Part shown: in pieces, positions 25,790-39,978 of the stretch
How the letters are laid out: each line of letters starts with the position of its first letter
Numbering within the stretch: the first letter of the stretch is position 1
Assembly: GCF_052324685.1 (NCBI RefSeq)
Contig: NC_135226.1
Location: 15,804,494-15,868,493 of the forward strand
DNA: 64,000 nucleotides
Direction of reading: 5' to 3'
From: Brachyhypopomus gauderio
Lineage: Eukaryota; Chordata; Actinopteri; Gymnotiformes; Hypopomidae
Translations under genes and position numbers: made by a program
The notes under the pieces: generated by a model
What the model saw: the letters and a program-made list of their open reading frames with translations, nothing else
Database searches by the model: none
What the model was told of the DNA's origin: nothing

Positions 25790-25880
<91 letters not shown>
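25766..25880. repeat. TA microsatellite
   Basis: Alternating TA tract directly flanking the Tc1 element; the matching tract continues at 27826-27877, so the transposon landed in one TA array. Confidence 0.95.
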
Positions 25881-25883
<3 letters not shown>

Positions 25884-26096
25884 TGAGTCCAAGAAGTATT
25901 TGATCCCTTGCTGATTTTCTTCGTTGGCCCACTAATAAAGACATGATCATTCTATACTTTTAATGGTAGATGTATTCTTACATGGAGAGACAGAATATCA
26001 AGACAAAAATCCAGAATATAATTTTAAATAATATATTTTAATTAATTTGTATTTCAATGAGGAAAATAAGTATTTGATCCCTCTTGCCAAACACAC

Positions 26097-27478
<1,382 letters not shown>

Positions 27479-27822
27479 TTGAAATCTGTGTGATCTGTCT
27501 GATTCTGGGGACAGGTGTTTTTCACACAAGTGATTAGTGAGAACAGGTGGCTTCAGGTCAGGTAACAAGTTGATTGGGAGTGTCTAACTGGTCTGTAAAA
27601 GCCAGAACTGCTAATGAATACTAAGGGATCAAATACTTATTTCACTCCATGAAATACAAATCAATTAATATATATTCCTTAGATTTATTTTCTGGATTTT
27701 CTTTTTAATATTCTGTCTCTCCATGTAAGAATACATCTACCATTAAAAGTATAGAATGATCATGTCTTTATTAGTGGGCCAACGAAGAAAATCAGCAAGG
27801 GATCAAATACTTCTTGGACTCA

Positions 27823-27825
<3 letters not shown>

Positions 27826-27877
<52 letters not shown>
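27826..27877. repeat. TA microsatellite, right part
   Basis: Continuation of the TA array interrupted by the Tc1 element. Confidence 0.95.
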
Positions 27878-27879
<2 letters not shown>

Positions 27880-28547
27880 GTTTGTTTTATTTATATCAGC
27901 AGTTTATTTATATCCCCCCCTTTTTGGGGGAATCTGTCCATTGATATTAATGTACACATATCAGTCATGAAGCATTTTATAATGTATTGTAAAATGTCCC
28001 TCATACAATAACTGAAAAGGGCACGACGCATACACGCGAGTGTATGGAATTCCCCGGGGTATTTCAACTCACTGTATAATTTATTAGACCAGCCTGCACG
28101 TGGGTTTTAAAACAACAGGTGAAGCGATGCTGAAACACTGTGAATAAAGACTGTATGGATGAACATCTTCAGAATAAACACTCTTTTAACTTGAGATGAT
28201 TGATATAGCGCAGCTAAATAACACTCCAAAGTCGCTCATACGTAGACAAACGTACAAAGTGCTCATTCGAATTTGTGGCAAAATCAAGAGGATGCCAATA
28301 GTTTTGACGTCAATGTATCATCCGTACGCACACTACGCAAAGTGATGCCTCATATGTATCCTAATAAAACGTTTCTCAAGAGTTTGAATAATTTGCAATA
28401 AAGATAATGCCACATAGCCAGCCATGACCTACTATATGTAGATTCTCTTTGCATAAAACGCACAGTAACGCGCAAGGACTACTAGAAAATACTTTCTGTA
28501 TACAACTTTTATAAAGCCGCGATAATACATAATAATGAATGGTTTAC
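27878..28547. other. Unassigned intronic sequence
   Basis: No coding exon or repeat recognised. If the exon at 28548 belongs to the SNAP-25-type gene, this is the 5' part of its first intron. Confidence 0.4.
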
Positions 28548-28770
28548 CTCTCGGAAATGTAAAACGACGGGTTTTCCGCTCTTCTTTCTTACTTGCCCTT
28601 GCAGACAAAGCAGCGGTTCACTTACGCGCCCACAACACCTGTGTTTGCTCAGTGATCTGATTTTAGCATCGTCTAGTCCGCGGAAGCTCCGACAGGTTAT
28701 TACGTCTCGGGTAAATCTAAAGCCACGCCCCTCTGTCGGGCCGTTCTCCTATTGGCTGTTGTGTTCATTA
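28548..28770 (-). promoter_or_regulatory. Likely leader exon and promoter of the SNAP-25-type gene
   Basis: On the minus strand a GC-richer block ends in a good donor (CCGAGAG then GTAAACC, exon edge at 28548). A CCAAT box (plus-strand ATTGG at about 28752) and several CpGs lie upstream. SNAP25 genes have a non-coding first exon, and the next coding exon on this strand is at 14,245, so I infer that this is that exon. A small unseen gene is the alternative. Confidence 0.4.
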
Positions 28771-29410
28771 GCCTGCGACATAAATGTGCTATTGAAGCGT
28801 CGGTCATTGGCTCAGCTAGACGCCGTGGTTGCTCCAGCAACTGTTAACCAGCTTCCTTGTACTTGATGTTTCTTTTCTACAGATTCCCCAAATAGGAAAC
28901 CCTAAATATTGACAGTAAAATCAAAACAATTATTTATGTTTTCAAAGTGATCGTCTTCCTTAACTCACGTTCTCTTCATTTTCTCCAAGTTTCTATTTAT
29001 AGCTTTGACTACAACAATTCAAACCTTCTTTACCATTTGCCTATAGATCTACCTTTAGTTTCTTGAAATGACTCAAAAGGGGAAACATTTTATTTATTGA
29101 AAAAAGTTTAATGCAAATGTTTATGTAATCCAAAACAAATACAGCGTTTAATAAAGTACTTGACAGCCTCCTGCAATGCAATGTATGGCATAGAGCCAAA
29201 TAGATGTACATGTTTACTGCATTAACAAACTAAACGACAGTTCGTCTTATTGTACTCCTGAGTTGTGCTGAACCCACATTAACTTGAACTCAGAAATTGT
29301 GCGACTCGTGAACTGTGAAATTCAACTATATAGGCAACGCGGAGAGCAAAGAGTTAAGCGCTGTGTAAACACAAAGGTGCCCCCTAGTGACAAGATGCTG
29401 CAACACCACG
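28771..29410. other. Spacer upstream of the capns1-type array
   Basis: AT-rich. The part from about 29.35 kb (AAACACAAAGGTGCCCCCTA and onward) is shared with 42.6 and 55.97 kb and forms the left edge of the repeated capns1 unit. Confidence 0.6.
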
Positions 29411-29416
29411 TTTATT
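29411..29416 (-). promoter_or_regulatory. Poly(A) signal, capns1-type copy 1
   Basis: AATAAA on the minus strand, 138 bases past the stop codon, inside a block conserved in all three copies (equivalents at 42658 and 56014). Confidence 0.6.
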
Positions 29417-29553
29417 ACCAAGTAGTAGTAACACCTCACCTAAAAACCAATTAAAAAATTCCAAATTAAAAGGCTTATTTAATTATAGGGAAATTACTAT
29501 AATGGTCAGACCAGCTAATAACAATGGCACAGAACAGATGATTTCCTCTTGAC

Positions 29554-32500
29554 TTAGGAGTACATGGTCAACTGCAGCCACTGTGGACAGATGAGGAAAA
29601 AGTCAGACACTTGTAAATAATTTAAGTTTCATTAATATATGACTTTAGGTTGACAAGAGTCTATGTTGTTAGCCCAATTCAATGTAGCTCTCATACCTCC
29701 TTAATGTTGACTTTGACAGTACCGGTTTTGTCCTTGTCCAGAGTTTTGAAAGCAACTAAGATAAACACAAATGTCTTTTAGTAAACCATGTCTGGAAATA
29801 TCCAAATTAAAAAAATCTTAAAGTGTAAGATGCCGTAAAACCCGCCAACTTACGGCACATGGCATCCAGCCGTACCAAGCAGCCAATATAGCTGTCGAAG
29901 TTCATGTTGCCACTTTCATCGCTGTATCTGCGGGTGATCATCTGGAAGAGTTGGTCATTGAGAGGAAACCCTGGTGTCCAAGTGGGAAGACAAACAGGAC
30001 TTGTGAGACAACATAGCTAACATCAAACAGAATGATGTTTACTTGTGCCCAGGTGGGGACACCAATTAACTCTGGAGTTCTCAACACTGGCAGTGTGTTG
30101 ACCTTTTAACTGTGGTCAGTTTGTGCCGACATAGCTGGTGTGAGACCTAGAAGTGCTTCTCCAGGACTAACCACACTAACCTGCAGCTCTGAATGCACCA
30201 GGCAGTTCATCAGCTCCAATTGTCCCAGAGCGGTCTGCATCATACTGTTTATAGATAACCTGAATCAACAAAGAAAAACTGAACTCTATTAATCTGCAAC
30301 AATATATAAGGAATAGTGTACATGGACTACAGTGAAGGGTGGAGAGACATATTTTATAAAAATATATTTTATAAAATCGATCAATTTTGAATTTCAGTGC
30401 ATTTATGTCATATGTGACTTAAACCAGTGAAGTACGAGGTTTATAGACTACCTGAACCAAACAAAGTCAAACTGACCTCTTTTAATGTAAATCTATAATA
30501 TATACAGCATGAACAACCAGTCTGCACAAAGGCCTCTTATATAAAATCATCATCAAGATTAAGAGTTAATTTTATACATTATATAAAATATTTAAGGAGA
30601 ATATTTTAACTATACAAGTCAAGACTATCAGCTAAATTCAGATTATCTGAAATTATTTTATCCAGTTATATAAATAAATAATAATAACACTTTCCCTCAG
30701 CTTTTTACCTGCCATCTCTTAATATTGTTCCATAGGTGTTTGAACTCCTCAAAGCCTAATCTTCCAGAGCTGTCACTCTGATTGAGGAAGAGTTAAGTTA
30801 AACAAAAGGTAAGGACAATACTCCAATCTTGGTTGAAAACAATGTCCAAGATATTAATTAATTAGTTCATTTTCTCCATATTCATATTTTTTATGAAAGG
30901 ATACATCCATCACTGCCACCATGCTCTTGCAATTCTCAATCGTGAAACCATTAGTCCTTAGATCAGAATCTAAAATTTGGAGAGACAATATAATGATACT
31001 TTTGTGTCAATGAGCATTACCAACCAACATTATCAATCACCATTATTACAGTCGGTTTAACTATAACAAAGAAAATTTCACAATGTCCTGCCTAACCACA
31101 CCCACTACAGTATCTCAAACTTACTCTCAGCATGACTTTGATGACTGACTCAAAATTCTGGGCATACCTGTTTTAAACTATGCAGTCACCACAGACTAAT
31201 GCAATACCCCACCCAAAAGTCAATGTCGAAGTCTTGCCTGACAGTGAATTCGTATACAAATAACGAATAGGCTCCATTTACTCAAGCACCACTCCCGTGT
31301 AATAGTTCTCCTGGTTGTCTTTGCGAGTTTCCTCGAGAACCTGTTGGCTGATGCATGTGCACCAACTCCCTGTGTTGCTACATGAGAGAATGCTTCTCTT
31401 GCACAAGTGTACAAGACCAACTTTCTGCCTTCACAAATCAGCAAGCGTAAGTTTATATATCGGCTAGACACGGTAAGTGTTTTGATTTATTCATGGCTGG
31501 TGTTGGTTTGTTCCCGTGTTCGGAGTGTGGCATGTTTAGTCTAGACCCTTTCGCCACTGATAGTAATAGTGATAGTATTTGTCAGAGGTGCAAACTAGTA
31601 AATTCTCTCGTGGCGAAAGTGGAAAGCTTAGAGCGACGCGTCCACTCATTATTGAGGGATAGAGAGACAGGGACAGGGTCTGTAGTAGGTGTGGACGCGC
31701 CAGGGAGAACTAGCGCCTCCGCGACTCCGGCAATAGAGCCCTCACAGCGGGGTGAATGGGTGACGTCTCGGCGGCGTAGTCGGAGAGCGAGGGCTGCAGC
31801 TACCGCTAACGCCAGCGCTAGCCCACCAGAGCACCACTCCCCGGTTCACGTGTCCAACAGGTTTGCCCCGCTCAGTGTTACACCCACTGAGGAGACTTTG
31901 GTCATAGGAGACTCTATAGTCCGACACGTGAAAGTAGCTGTAGCTGTAGGGGCACCAGCGGTTACAGTCAGCTGTTTACCGGGAGCCAGAGCGCCGGACA
32001 TTAGTGGCAACCTTAGACTGTTAGCTCATAGGAGGTTTTCTAGGATAGTGATTCATGTAGGGGCCAACGATATACGTCTGCGGCAGTCAGAGGTGACTAA
32101 GGCTAATGTTAAAGAGGTGGTTAAATTAGCCCAGACGATGTCCGATGCCGTAATCTGCTCTGGCCCCATCCCAATGCGGCGCGGTGATGAGCAGTACAGC
32201 AGGCTCACGTCGCTAAACCGCTGGATGTCCAAGTGGTGTTCAGAAAATCAAGTGGGCTTTATTAATAATTGGGAAGAGTTCGAGGGCAAGCCTGGTCTTT
32301 TAGGCAGGGACGGTGTCCACCCCACCCGGGATGGCGCTGCCCTGTTATCTTGCAGCATAGCCCATAGCCTGTTAGCTAGTCGGCAGAGTAGCACTAGAAG
32401 CTGCTGACTGTCCAGGGTCGCGACCAGGCCGCAGACTAATGGGTTAAACCTGTCTGCGAGCTGCTTAGAGGCGTCACCAAGTTCCCTTAGGATTGAGACT

Positions 32501-35500
32501 GTGTCTGTGCCCCGGGTTAAACTAAATCATAAGAAAATAGTCCGCCCGAAGTTTTTAACTAATATACAGACTTCACATCAAATTATTACAACCTATATGA
32601 CCGATCTGAAAATTGGATTAATCAATATTCGATCGCTCAACTCAAAAGCAGTTTTTGTAAATGAACTTATAACAGACCAGAAAATTGATATTCTTTGTCT
32701 AACTGAAACGTGGGTTCAATCTGGTGATTATTTAACTCTAAACGAAGCCACTCCTGTGGGATATAGTTATATACATAGACCTAGACTGTCAGGCAGAGGA
32801 GGTGGAATATGTATAATCTATCGTGATTGTTTAGAAATTCATCAGAAATACTTAGATATCTCAAACTCATTTGAGATGCAGTCTATTAATGTTATTAGTC
32901 CATCTGAAAATAAAAGTACATTCTCCCTAACTAATGTATACAGACCACCAGGGCCTTACTCAGATTTCTTAAACGATTTCACCGATTTTGCAGCAAATTT
33001 AGCAGTATGTAGTGACAAAATAATAATGGTAGGAGACTTTAACATACACTTTGATAATGCGGAGGATCCACTGACAAGGGCTTTTACTTCTATATTGAAC
33101 TCTGTCGGCATTAAACAAAACGTAGTAGGACCTACACATTATCGAAATCATACCCTAGATCTAATATTAACGCTGGGTATCGACGTAGATAATATAAACA
33201 TACTCCCGCAAACCGTAGCAATCTCCGATCATTATTTAGTAAAATTCGATTTTCACCTTAACATAAATACCCGCCCGTCTCCTCGGCAGTGTATAAAGCG
33301 CTCAATAAATTCATCAACAGCAACACGGTTTATTGAAACCCTCCCTGACTTAACTGCTTTAGCCCACTCGCCATCCGATCCAGGAGAGTTAGATAGTCTA
33401 ACCGACTACTTAGAGAATACCTGCAGATCAACTCTAGATATAGTAGCTCCACTAAAATATAAAAAAGCTAGATCCAAAAAGCTCGCCCCATGGTACACCG
33501 ACCAAACTAGAAACTTAAAACAAATAGCACGTAAATTAGAGCGGAAATGGCGATCTACTAAATTGGAAGTATTCCACTGTGCCTGGAAGGATAGCATTAT
33601 TGACTACAAACGGGCACTCACTAAAACACGCTCAGCATACTTAGCCTCACTGATAGAGAAAAATAAAAACAATCCTAGATTTCTTTTTAATACTATTTCT
33701 AAACTTACAAAAAATCAAGCAGGCACAGAACCTCAGATTCCAATAAACCTCACTAGTAATGTATTTATAGATTTCTTTGATAATAAAATAGAGAATATTA
33801 GACAAAATATAAAACCCTTTATTAGCAATACAACTGGTATGTCATCTGGTTTGGTTGATATTGATTTAAATTACATACCGGGAGAAAAACTTGATGCTTT
33901 TCATCCACTCCCAAAATCAGAATTAGAGAAAATAATTTCTTCCTTAAATTGTACTACCTGCACATTAGACTCAGTTCCCTCAAAGTTATTAAAAGAGGTA
34001 TTACCAGCTGTAACTGAACCTCTTCTAACTATAGTTAACTCATCCATTACAATAGGTCACATGCCCAAATCATGTAAATTAGCAATTATCAAACCTCTGA
34101 TCAAGAAACCAAATCTTGATCCGACTGTGCTATCTAATTATAGACCCATTTCAAACACATCATTTATATCTAAGATCATAGAAAAAGCTGTTGCCCAGCA
34201 ATTATGCCTATATCTGCATAGGAATAACACATTTGAAAAGTTCCAATCTGGTTTTAGGCCCCATCACAGTACTGAAACAGCATTAGTTAAAGTAACAAAT
34301 GATCTCCTCCTTGCATCAGATCAAGGCTATGTATCACTGTTAGTGCTTCTTGATCTTAGTGCAGCTTTCGACACAATTGATCATAGGATCTTGCTAGAAA
34401 GGTTAGAACGCTGGGTTGGAGTCTCAGGCACAGCCCTTTCATGGTTTCAGTCTTACTTAACAAATCGCTATCAGTTTGTAGAGCTCAATAATATTTCATC
34501 CAAACGTACAATGGTTAAATATGGGGTCCCGCAAGGCTCCATCTTAGGACCACTATTATTTACATTATATATGCTACCATTGGGCACAGTTATAAACAAA
34601 CATGGTGTCAATTTTCACTGCTATGCGGATGACACTCAACTTTACATATCAGCCAAACCCGATGACAAACTCAGTTTAGGAAAAATTGAGGCCTGTGTAA
34701 GAGATATTAAATGCTGGATGTCTCTAAACTTCCTACAATTAAATGAGGACAAAACAGAAGTTCTCCTTGTGGGCCCTAAGGCCGCAAGACAGAAAATTCC
34801 AAACTTAATGCTTAATCTTGCAGACTATCCCATTACACCTGGCACAGTAGCCAAAAACCTAGGCGTCATACTCGACTCCGACCTATCATTTGATAAATAT
34901 ATAGATCATACTACTAGGATAGCTTTTCTACATCTCCGCAACATTGCCAAATTAAGAAATGCATTATCACAGGATGATGCAGAAAAATTGGTGCACGCCT
35001 TTGTTAGCTCTAGACTAGACTACTGCAATTCACTACTGTCAGGATGTTCAAATAGGAATCTAAATAAACTTCAAGTAGTTCAAAATGCCGCAGCTAGAGT
35101 TCTGACCAGAACTAGAAAATTTCAGCATATTAGACCAGTCCTATCAGCCCTGCATTGGCTCCCAGTTAAATTTCGTATTGATTTTAAAATTCTATTATTA
35201 GCATATAAAGCACTACACGGGCTTGCTCCTGAATACCTCCAGGAACTTATTTCCTATTATGAACCCCCACGTCAACTAAGATCACAGGGTGCTGGTCTGT
35301 TATTAGTTCCACAAATTAACAAGGTAACAGCAGGGGGAAGAGCCTTTTCTTATAAGGCCCCCCAGCTTTGGAATAATCTTCCTAAATGTGTCCGGGACTC
35401 TGACACAGTCACAATCTTTAAATCTAGGTTGAAAACCCACTTATTTAGTCTAGCGTTTGATAATTAATATCCCCCTTAGATAAAGGTACAGATCCAGGGG

Positions 35501-38076
35501 TTCATAGACGAAGGGTTTTATGGTAGACTGGGGTGCTGGTGCTGTCATCCTGTCACTGCTCGTGGTCACTCAAGTTTGTTGACAGTGCAGTGGACGGATG
35601 CCATTGTCTCAGAATGCCCCCAAGCCTATGTTACCTTCTGGTTCTGCCTTTTTTTAGCTAGGCTGTAATAATTTAACTTAGTGCCGGAGTTGCTGCCACA
35701 CTCCAGAAATGTTTATAATTTTACCTGTCCTGTATATGTCCTCATACAGAGCTAATTTTCCCTGTTTCATTTCTCCACATGGCTGCCCGCCTGCTTGAGG
35801 AATAATGAGATGAGGAGAGACAAGCGATCCATCCTGGCCGGCCACCTCCTGCCTAACCGGATGCCTACACCATGATGGACATTATTACATATTTTTCGGT
35901 CTAAATGGACATTATTGCATCTTTTACATTCTGTCTACATTCTGTCTATATTATTGTTGTTGTCATGGTGACCGGTGTCGGCCAGAGGAGGATGGGTTCC
36001 CCCCCTGAGTCTTGGTTCCTCTCAAGGTTTCTTCCTCATGCAAAAAAACTAGGGAGTTTTTCCTTGCCACTGTCGCCTTTGGCTTGCTCACTGGGGGCTA
36101 GGACTCGGCACTTGTAAAGCTGCTTTGTGACAACAACTGTTGTAAAAAGCGCTATATAAATAAAATTTGATTGATTGATTGATTGTGTACTATTTTGCAG
36201 GAATATCAGTTCTGAAAATAGCTTGATGGCTGATTTTCAGGCTTAAACAGAAGGTAAGCATGCTCACGTTTGGAAATAATCTTGTTGAGAATGGTCATCA
36301 ACTCATTAGGACTCACTTCCATGTCCTGTACAAGAAACAAACACAAGAGGTAAAAACTATCAAGACTCACAAAGCGCAGTTGTTTGCGCTTGGCATACAT
36401 CCAAATCTACTGACTACACCAGTTTTTAGAAATGCCATGACGGACACATGCAACATTAAGGGACTGGCTGAATTAAAATACGTTGTTTTCTTTACATTTA
36501 AGACATCCTCAGGTACTCCATAACTATGTCACACCTCACATCAAACCACCTATAACCACCCATTTTACACAAGAAAACCTCAAAATCTGAACCATCTAGA
36601 TGCTTTTCAGGAATGACAGGAATCTGTCAAAGGGGAGGAACCAGACAGGTTTCCTAATTGAAGGATTTTACCATGCCCAAGTAAAACTTTACATGCCTGA
36701 ATCACACCCCTAGTTTCTGTGTGAAGCTCAGTAATGAGTCTACAGATGGGAGAACACATGCGCAACTGGTCAAAATCCATAAAGGAATCAAACCACCATG
36801 CTGGAATACACATAGTTCTGTCTGCAGAATATACATTTCTCTCATAGTAAGTAAAATAGTAAAGATAATCTATTTAAGATTAAGGATAATCTATTAGTGA
36901 GGCATGGTGGCGTGGTGGTTAGCACTGTCGCCTCACAGCAAGGCGGTCTGGGTTCGATTATTGGTCAGAACTGCTCTGTGTGGAGTTTGCGTGTTCTCCC
37001 ATGTGCTGCGTGGGTTTTCTCCGGGTACTCCGGTTTCCTCCCACAGTCCAAAGACATGTTTGTTAGGTTTATTAATCACTCTAAATTGCCCGTAGGTGTG
37101 AGTGTGTGTGTGTGTTGGCCATGTGGTGGACTGGTGACCTGCCCATGGTGCCTTCACCAGATGATGCTGGGATTGGCTCCAGCCCCCCCGTGACCCTGAC
37201 TAGCAGGATTGAGCGGTACAGATAATGGATGGATAATCTATTAGACAATAAGTAATATCAAGTGCCAAGTAAGAATAGATTCAGAGGTTTTCGTAGGTGT
37301 AAGCTGAGCAAATCTCCCATTTTGATCCAACAGAGATGCTACCTTTTCATGTCTTTACATGCATGAAAATTTGTGGGTGGATTAGTTCCTGTATGTTATC
37401 TACTGTACTCTGCATACTTGTTTCTTACTGCACTCAACCATGCACCAAAAATAATGATGAAAATCCAATTAACATATGAAAACTACACAGACGAATGCTT
37501 AAAATGCATGCAACAAGTGTGAGAAGGTCCATTATGGCGAAACTTAGACCTTACATCTCCAGCGAGCTGTTGGAAAACTTTGCGAAATTGCCTGTCCTCG
37601 TCACTTTCATTTTGCGGAGATTGTAATAGCGGTCTTCTGGGTGGGGGCTGAGAAGCAAAATCAGAATATATGCTGTAAGAATCATAAATAAATACATAAC
37701 AAGTCCTAATGTAGTAAATTTGGCAGTTTCCATGCAATGCACACATCCCTTTAATGTAAACAATGACCATGTAAACAATGACAAAGAGGTAAAGAAAGAA
37801 CATGGTGGTGGTAACTTACAGGCTGGGAAGGAGCAAACTGCCCAGGATCAACATTGCTGTGAAATGTACGGGGTCATGAATGAAACAGTAGCAATCGTTA
37901 AGATTAAGTAAAAATGTTTTAAGTGTACGTTGCTGTCACTACTGAATTGATGGTAGTTACAGTAAAGGTTGAAAAAACAAAACGGGTGAGTAAAGAGGTA
38001 GAAAGTTTAGCACCAAGCATGCCACCAACCTCACGACATTCAGAATCCCTCCAATTAAGTTTTGGACAAAACTCAT
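29554..38076 (-). CDS. capns1: Calpain small subunit, copy 1 (ten exons)
   Basis: Coding exons are 38030-38076, 37820-37856, 37555-37647, 36268-36325, 30905-30969, 30709-30777, 30181-30259, 29854-29970, 29697-29755 and 29554-29580. Phases close, giving 216 residues. The protein is a penta-EF-hand regulator that would pair with a calpain catalytic subunit through the fifth EF-hand. Seen: EF1 region [17 protein letters not shown]2 [15 protein letters not shown]3 [15 protein letters not shown]4 [12 protein letters not shown] and the diagnostic end EWLQLTMYS. The N-terminus ([15 protein letters not shown], then a Pro-rich segment) lacks the long glycine run of human CAPNS1 (268 residues). A 4.9-kb L2 LINE and a SINE sit in introns but leave splice sites intact. 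A non-coding leader exon probably ends at 38499 (donor GTGAGT). Confidence 0.88.
31493..32407 (+). CDS. LINE ORF1 with SGNH esterase-like domain
   Basis: 304 residues. The N-terminal part has a CX2C..CX2C pattern (CSECGMF, then ICQRCKL) followed by a short coiled coil ([20 protein letters not shown]). A Ser/Ala-rich linker leads to an SGNH-hydrolase domain: GDSIVRH (residues about 142-148) as block I, a glycine block near [12 protein letters not shown] near 191 and DGVHPT near 274-279 carrying the Asp-His pair. Such esterase ORF1 proteins are known in L2 and CR1 elements and are thought to assist RNP formation; their exact role is unsettled. The frame is open and ends 93 bases before the ORF2 ATG. 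Confidence 0.85.
   Translation: MAGVGLFPCSECGMFSLDPFATDSNSDSICQRCKLVNSLVAKVESLERRVHSLLRDRETGTGSVVGVDAPGRTSASATPAIEPSQRGEWVTSRRRSRRARAAATANASASPPEHHSPVHVSNRFAPLSVTPTEETLVIGDSIVRHVKVAVAVGAPAVTVSCLPGARAPDISGNLRLLAHRRFSRIVIHVGANDIRLRQSEVTKANVKEVVKLAQTMSDAVICSGPIPMRRGDEQYSRLTSLNRWMSKWCSENQVGFINNWEEFEGKPGLLGRDGVHPTRDGAALLSCSIAHSLLASRQSSTRSC
32501..35467 (+). CDS. LINE ORF2: endonuclease and reverse transcriptase
   Basis: 988 residues, uninterrupted. The AP-type endonuclease occupies about residues 35-250: [14 protein letters not shown] near 67, GDFNIHF near 178 and SDHY near 242. The reverse transcriptase spans about 520-800: [62 protein letters not shown] near 674 and [10 protein letters not shown] near 706. 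The C-terminal region ([23 protein letters not shown]) is typical of L2/CR1/Jockey-group elements. It would nick the target and prime cDNA synthesis on it. Catalytic motifs look complete and the frame is open, so this copy may be recent. The ATG was chosen as the first in frame; the endonuclease begins about 35 codons later. Confidence 0.92.
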   Translation: MSVPRVKLNHKKIVRPKFLTNIQTSHQIITTYMTDLKIGLINIRSLNSKAVFVNELITDQKIDILCLTETWVQSGDYLTLNEATPVGYSYIHRPRLSGRGGGICIIYRDCLEIHQKYLDISNSFEMQSINVISPSENKSTFSLTNVYRPPGPYSDFLNDFTDFAANLAVCSDKIIMVGDFNIHFDNAEDPLTRAFTSILNSVGIKQNVVGPTHYRNHTLDLILTLGIDVDNINILPQTVAISDHYLVKFDFHLNINTRPSPRQCIKRSINSSTATRFIETLPDLTALAHSPSDPGELDSLTDYLENTCRSTLDIVAPLKYKKARSKKLAPWYTDQTRNLKQIARKLERKWRSTKLEVFHCAWKDSIIDYKRALTKTRSAYLASLIEKNKNNPRFLFNTISKLTKNQAGTEPQIPINLTSNVFIDFFDNKIENIRQNIKPFISNTTGMSSGLVDIDLNYIPGEKLDAFHPLPKSELEKIISSLNCTTCTLDSVPSKLLKEVLPAVTEPLLTIVNSSITIGHMPKSCKLAIIKPLIKKPNLDPTVLSNYRPISNTSFISKIIEKAVAQQLCLYLHRNNTFEKFQSGFRPHHSTETALVKVTNDLLLASDQGYVSLLVLLDLSAAFDTIDHRILLERLERWVGVSGTALSWFQSYLTNRYQFVELNNISSKRTMVKYGVPQGSILGPLLFTLYMLPLGTVINKHGVNFHCYADDTQLYISAKPDDKLSLGKIEACVRDIKCWMSLNFLQLNEDKTEVLLVGPKAARQKIPNLMLNLADYPITPGTVAKNLGVILDSDLSFDKYIDHTTRIAFLHLRNIAKLRNALSQDDAEKLVHAFVSSRLDYCNSLLSGCSNRNLNKLQVVQNAAARVLTRTRKFQHIRPVLSALHWLPVKFRIDFKILLLAYKALHGLAPEYLQELISYYEPPRQLRSQGAGLLLVPQINKVTAGGRAFSYKAPQLWNNLPKCVRDSDTVTIFKSRLKTHLFSLAFDN
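36898..37230 (+). mobile_element. tRNA-derived SINE
   Basis: The head GGCGTGGTGGTTAGCACTG resembles a Pol III A box and GGTTCGATT a B box. A conserved body (TGGAGTTTGCGTGTTCTCCC, TCCTCCCACAGTCCAAAGAC, TAAATTGCCC) and a GATGGATGG-type tail follow. It lies in a copy 1 intron and is absent from copies 2 and 3. The same tail occurs at 17.83 kb. Confidence 0.8.
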
Positions 38077-38498
38077 TTTGATTGTGAAGATGCGAGTGTT
38101 CAATTCTATAAATAACATTCAAACAAAACGTTTACAACCCCAGTAGTCGCTTCTCTTACAAAATACGTTAAATAAAACAAAAATACAATCACACATTTGG
38201 ATAAAATGCTTCCGACATACCAATAAAACATTTCCTTAAACACAGTTCATCGTTTTAGAGTTTACAAATGTTCTTTGATGCTTACAAATAATCGACGGTA
38301 TCATTTTAATCGGTTCGTTTAGCACGAAAACGATTTTTGCATCGCAATGTTTAACTGTAGAAATAGGCAGGGCTGCTGCCTCTGCGTCGCTTAAGACTAA
38401 ACAGATTAACTTCCTTTCCTGTAATGATCCTCAATATAAATCAAAAATAGCATTCTAACATCGACTGGTTCTTTTAACTTGTGTGTAGAAAGACTCAC

Positions 38499-39029
38499 CA
38501 GATCAGATTCGATGTTTCAGTGTTTCACCGAGCAACTGACAGACGAACAAGTTTCACTACACTAGGAAGTTATTTTAACTAGCAGCTATTAAAACTTGCT
38601 GTGCAGGTTCGTTAGTCCTCTGCTCTTTGCCCTAAAGACGTTTGATTAACTAGATCATAAACTACACGCATTTTACATTGCTGCAGCTTTCAGCAAGGCT
38701 TGACACGTTTAGCTACGTTAAACGTTGAGTTTAAAATGAAAACTAGAAGATTAACAAACATGAAGGTTTTGACGGAAACTATGTTCTTAAGAAATCCAGC
38801 AAATTGTCACGGTACGTCAGGCGCTCCGCCCTCCGGACCCGCCCACCTCAGGTACGCCCACCTCAGGACACGCGCCTCGCGTTTTTGCCAGCTCGCTGCT
38901 GTGCTGATTTTGTTTAGTTCGTCTTATTAATGCCAAAAAATAAATTTAAAAAACATATACAAAAATACCTGCACGTGAAGCTAGTAGTAGTCAGTAGTCA
39001 GTGCTCAGTAGTAGTCAGTGCTCAGAGAA
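38499..39029. promoter_or_regulatory. Copy 1 divergent promoter region, decayed on one side
   Basis: Between the leader-exon donor of copy 1 (38499) and the relic of tmem87a exon 1 (39030). By position it corresponds to the intervals 52370-52899 and 62416-63193. A direct GTAGTCAGTGCTCAGTAGTAG repeat lies at about 38985-39024. Confidence 0.5.
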
Positions 39030-39149
39030 ATGGCAGACCCGAGTCTTTATCAGCACAGCAGAATATAACATTGTTAACTCATTTTTATTCTAATGCTACA
39101 CTTTAGAGGAGTACCAGAGACGGGGAAATGGATACTGAATGTGGGCAGC
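39030..39149 (+). pseudogene. Relic of tmem87a exon 1
   Basis: ATGGCAGACCCGAGTCTTTA aligns with the start of the intact exon at 63194. The end reads PETGKWILNVGS in one frame against SEPGKWFLNVDN in the intact exon. The signal-peptide part contains stop codons and a short deletion, and the splice donor is lost. It marks the right edge of capns1 unit 1. Confidence 0.7.
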
Positions 39150-39819
39150 GCGTATCTTACTTCATGACATTCATTCTCGCACATTTCATTCTCGAACACG
39201 TCCACCTAAACTGAATTAGCTAGCTGCCGTTGTTAACCATGTTTTTTATTTTTTTACCAGACTGCTATTTTATCATTTGATTATATCGTTTTTTCACTGA
39301 TCTTACTGTTGAAAAGTCTACTCATCTGTACTCTGTCCCGCTTGATCATAGTTTGAGCCACTAAATGAATGCACTAAGGGGGGGGGGGGATTTTCTTTGT
39401 CCTAAAATGCACCATCGATGATATTTGCAGATTCCCGTAACTACTGCCAAAGAGTCGAGCAAAGATGTAATGAGCAGCCTCTGAGTGGCTTTTGCTTTTG
39501 CCTGTTAGCATCACTGCTCATCACTGACATGTTACTGTTGCCATATCCACTGGCTATTCAAACACTGTATGGTGGCCCTGTGGGCAAATGCACCATCACA
39601 TACCCCTTATTCCACTATAGACTATTGCCCTACAGAACATGACTCTATCCTCATTATAGGTTCAACCCAATACATTTATGGCTCTCCAGCCACCAAGCAC
39701 ACATCGCCCTAACGTCCTCACCTAGGAGCCAGGGTCATCAAACAGTGAACCTTCTCTCTGGCCCATTCTCTCTGTCCTGTGGCCCTACCTCTCTGGTCCA
39801 CCTCCACTGAAAGCCCCAA
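39150..39819. other. Spacer, possibly retroelement-derived
   Basis: No gene seen. From about 39.66 kb the composition and wording resemble a Gypsy internal region leading into the next fossil, but I cannot prove it. Confidence 0.35.
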
Positions 39820-39885
39820 TGCAAATCCAACATTCATATCTGAGCTCTACAATGACATAGCAGATTTATTTAGTATATTTGCTAA

Positions 39886-39978
<93 letters not shown>

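Larger units (their letters stand above)
31265..36187 (+). mobile_element. Full-length-looking L2-clade LINE
   Basis: Two open frames in order, a 3' UTR with the fish L2-type end (TGTAAAGCTGCTTTGTGACA and onward to AAGCGCTATATAAATAAAAT) and an (ATTG)n tail place it in the L2/CR1 group. Alignment with the sister introns (50.7 and 58.0 kb) puts the insertion between TATACAAATAAC on the left and TGTACTATTTTGCAG on the right. No clear target duplication was seen. It lies antisense in a capns1 intron. Confidence 0.88.
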
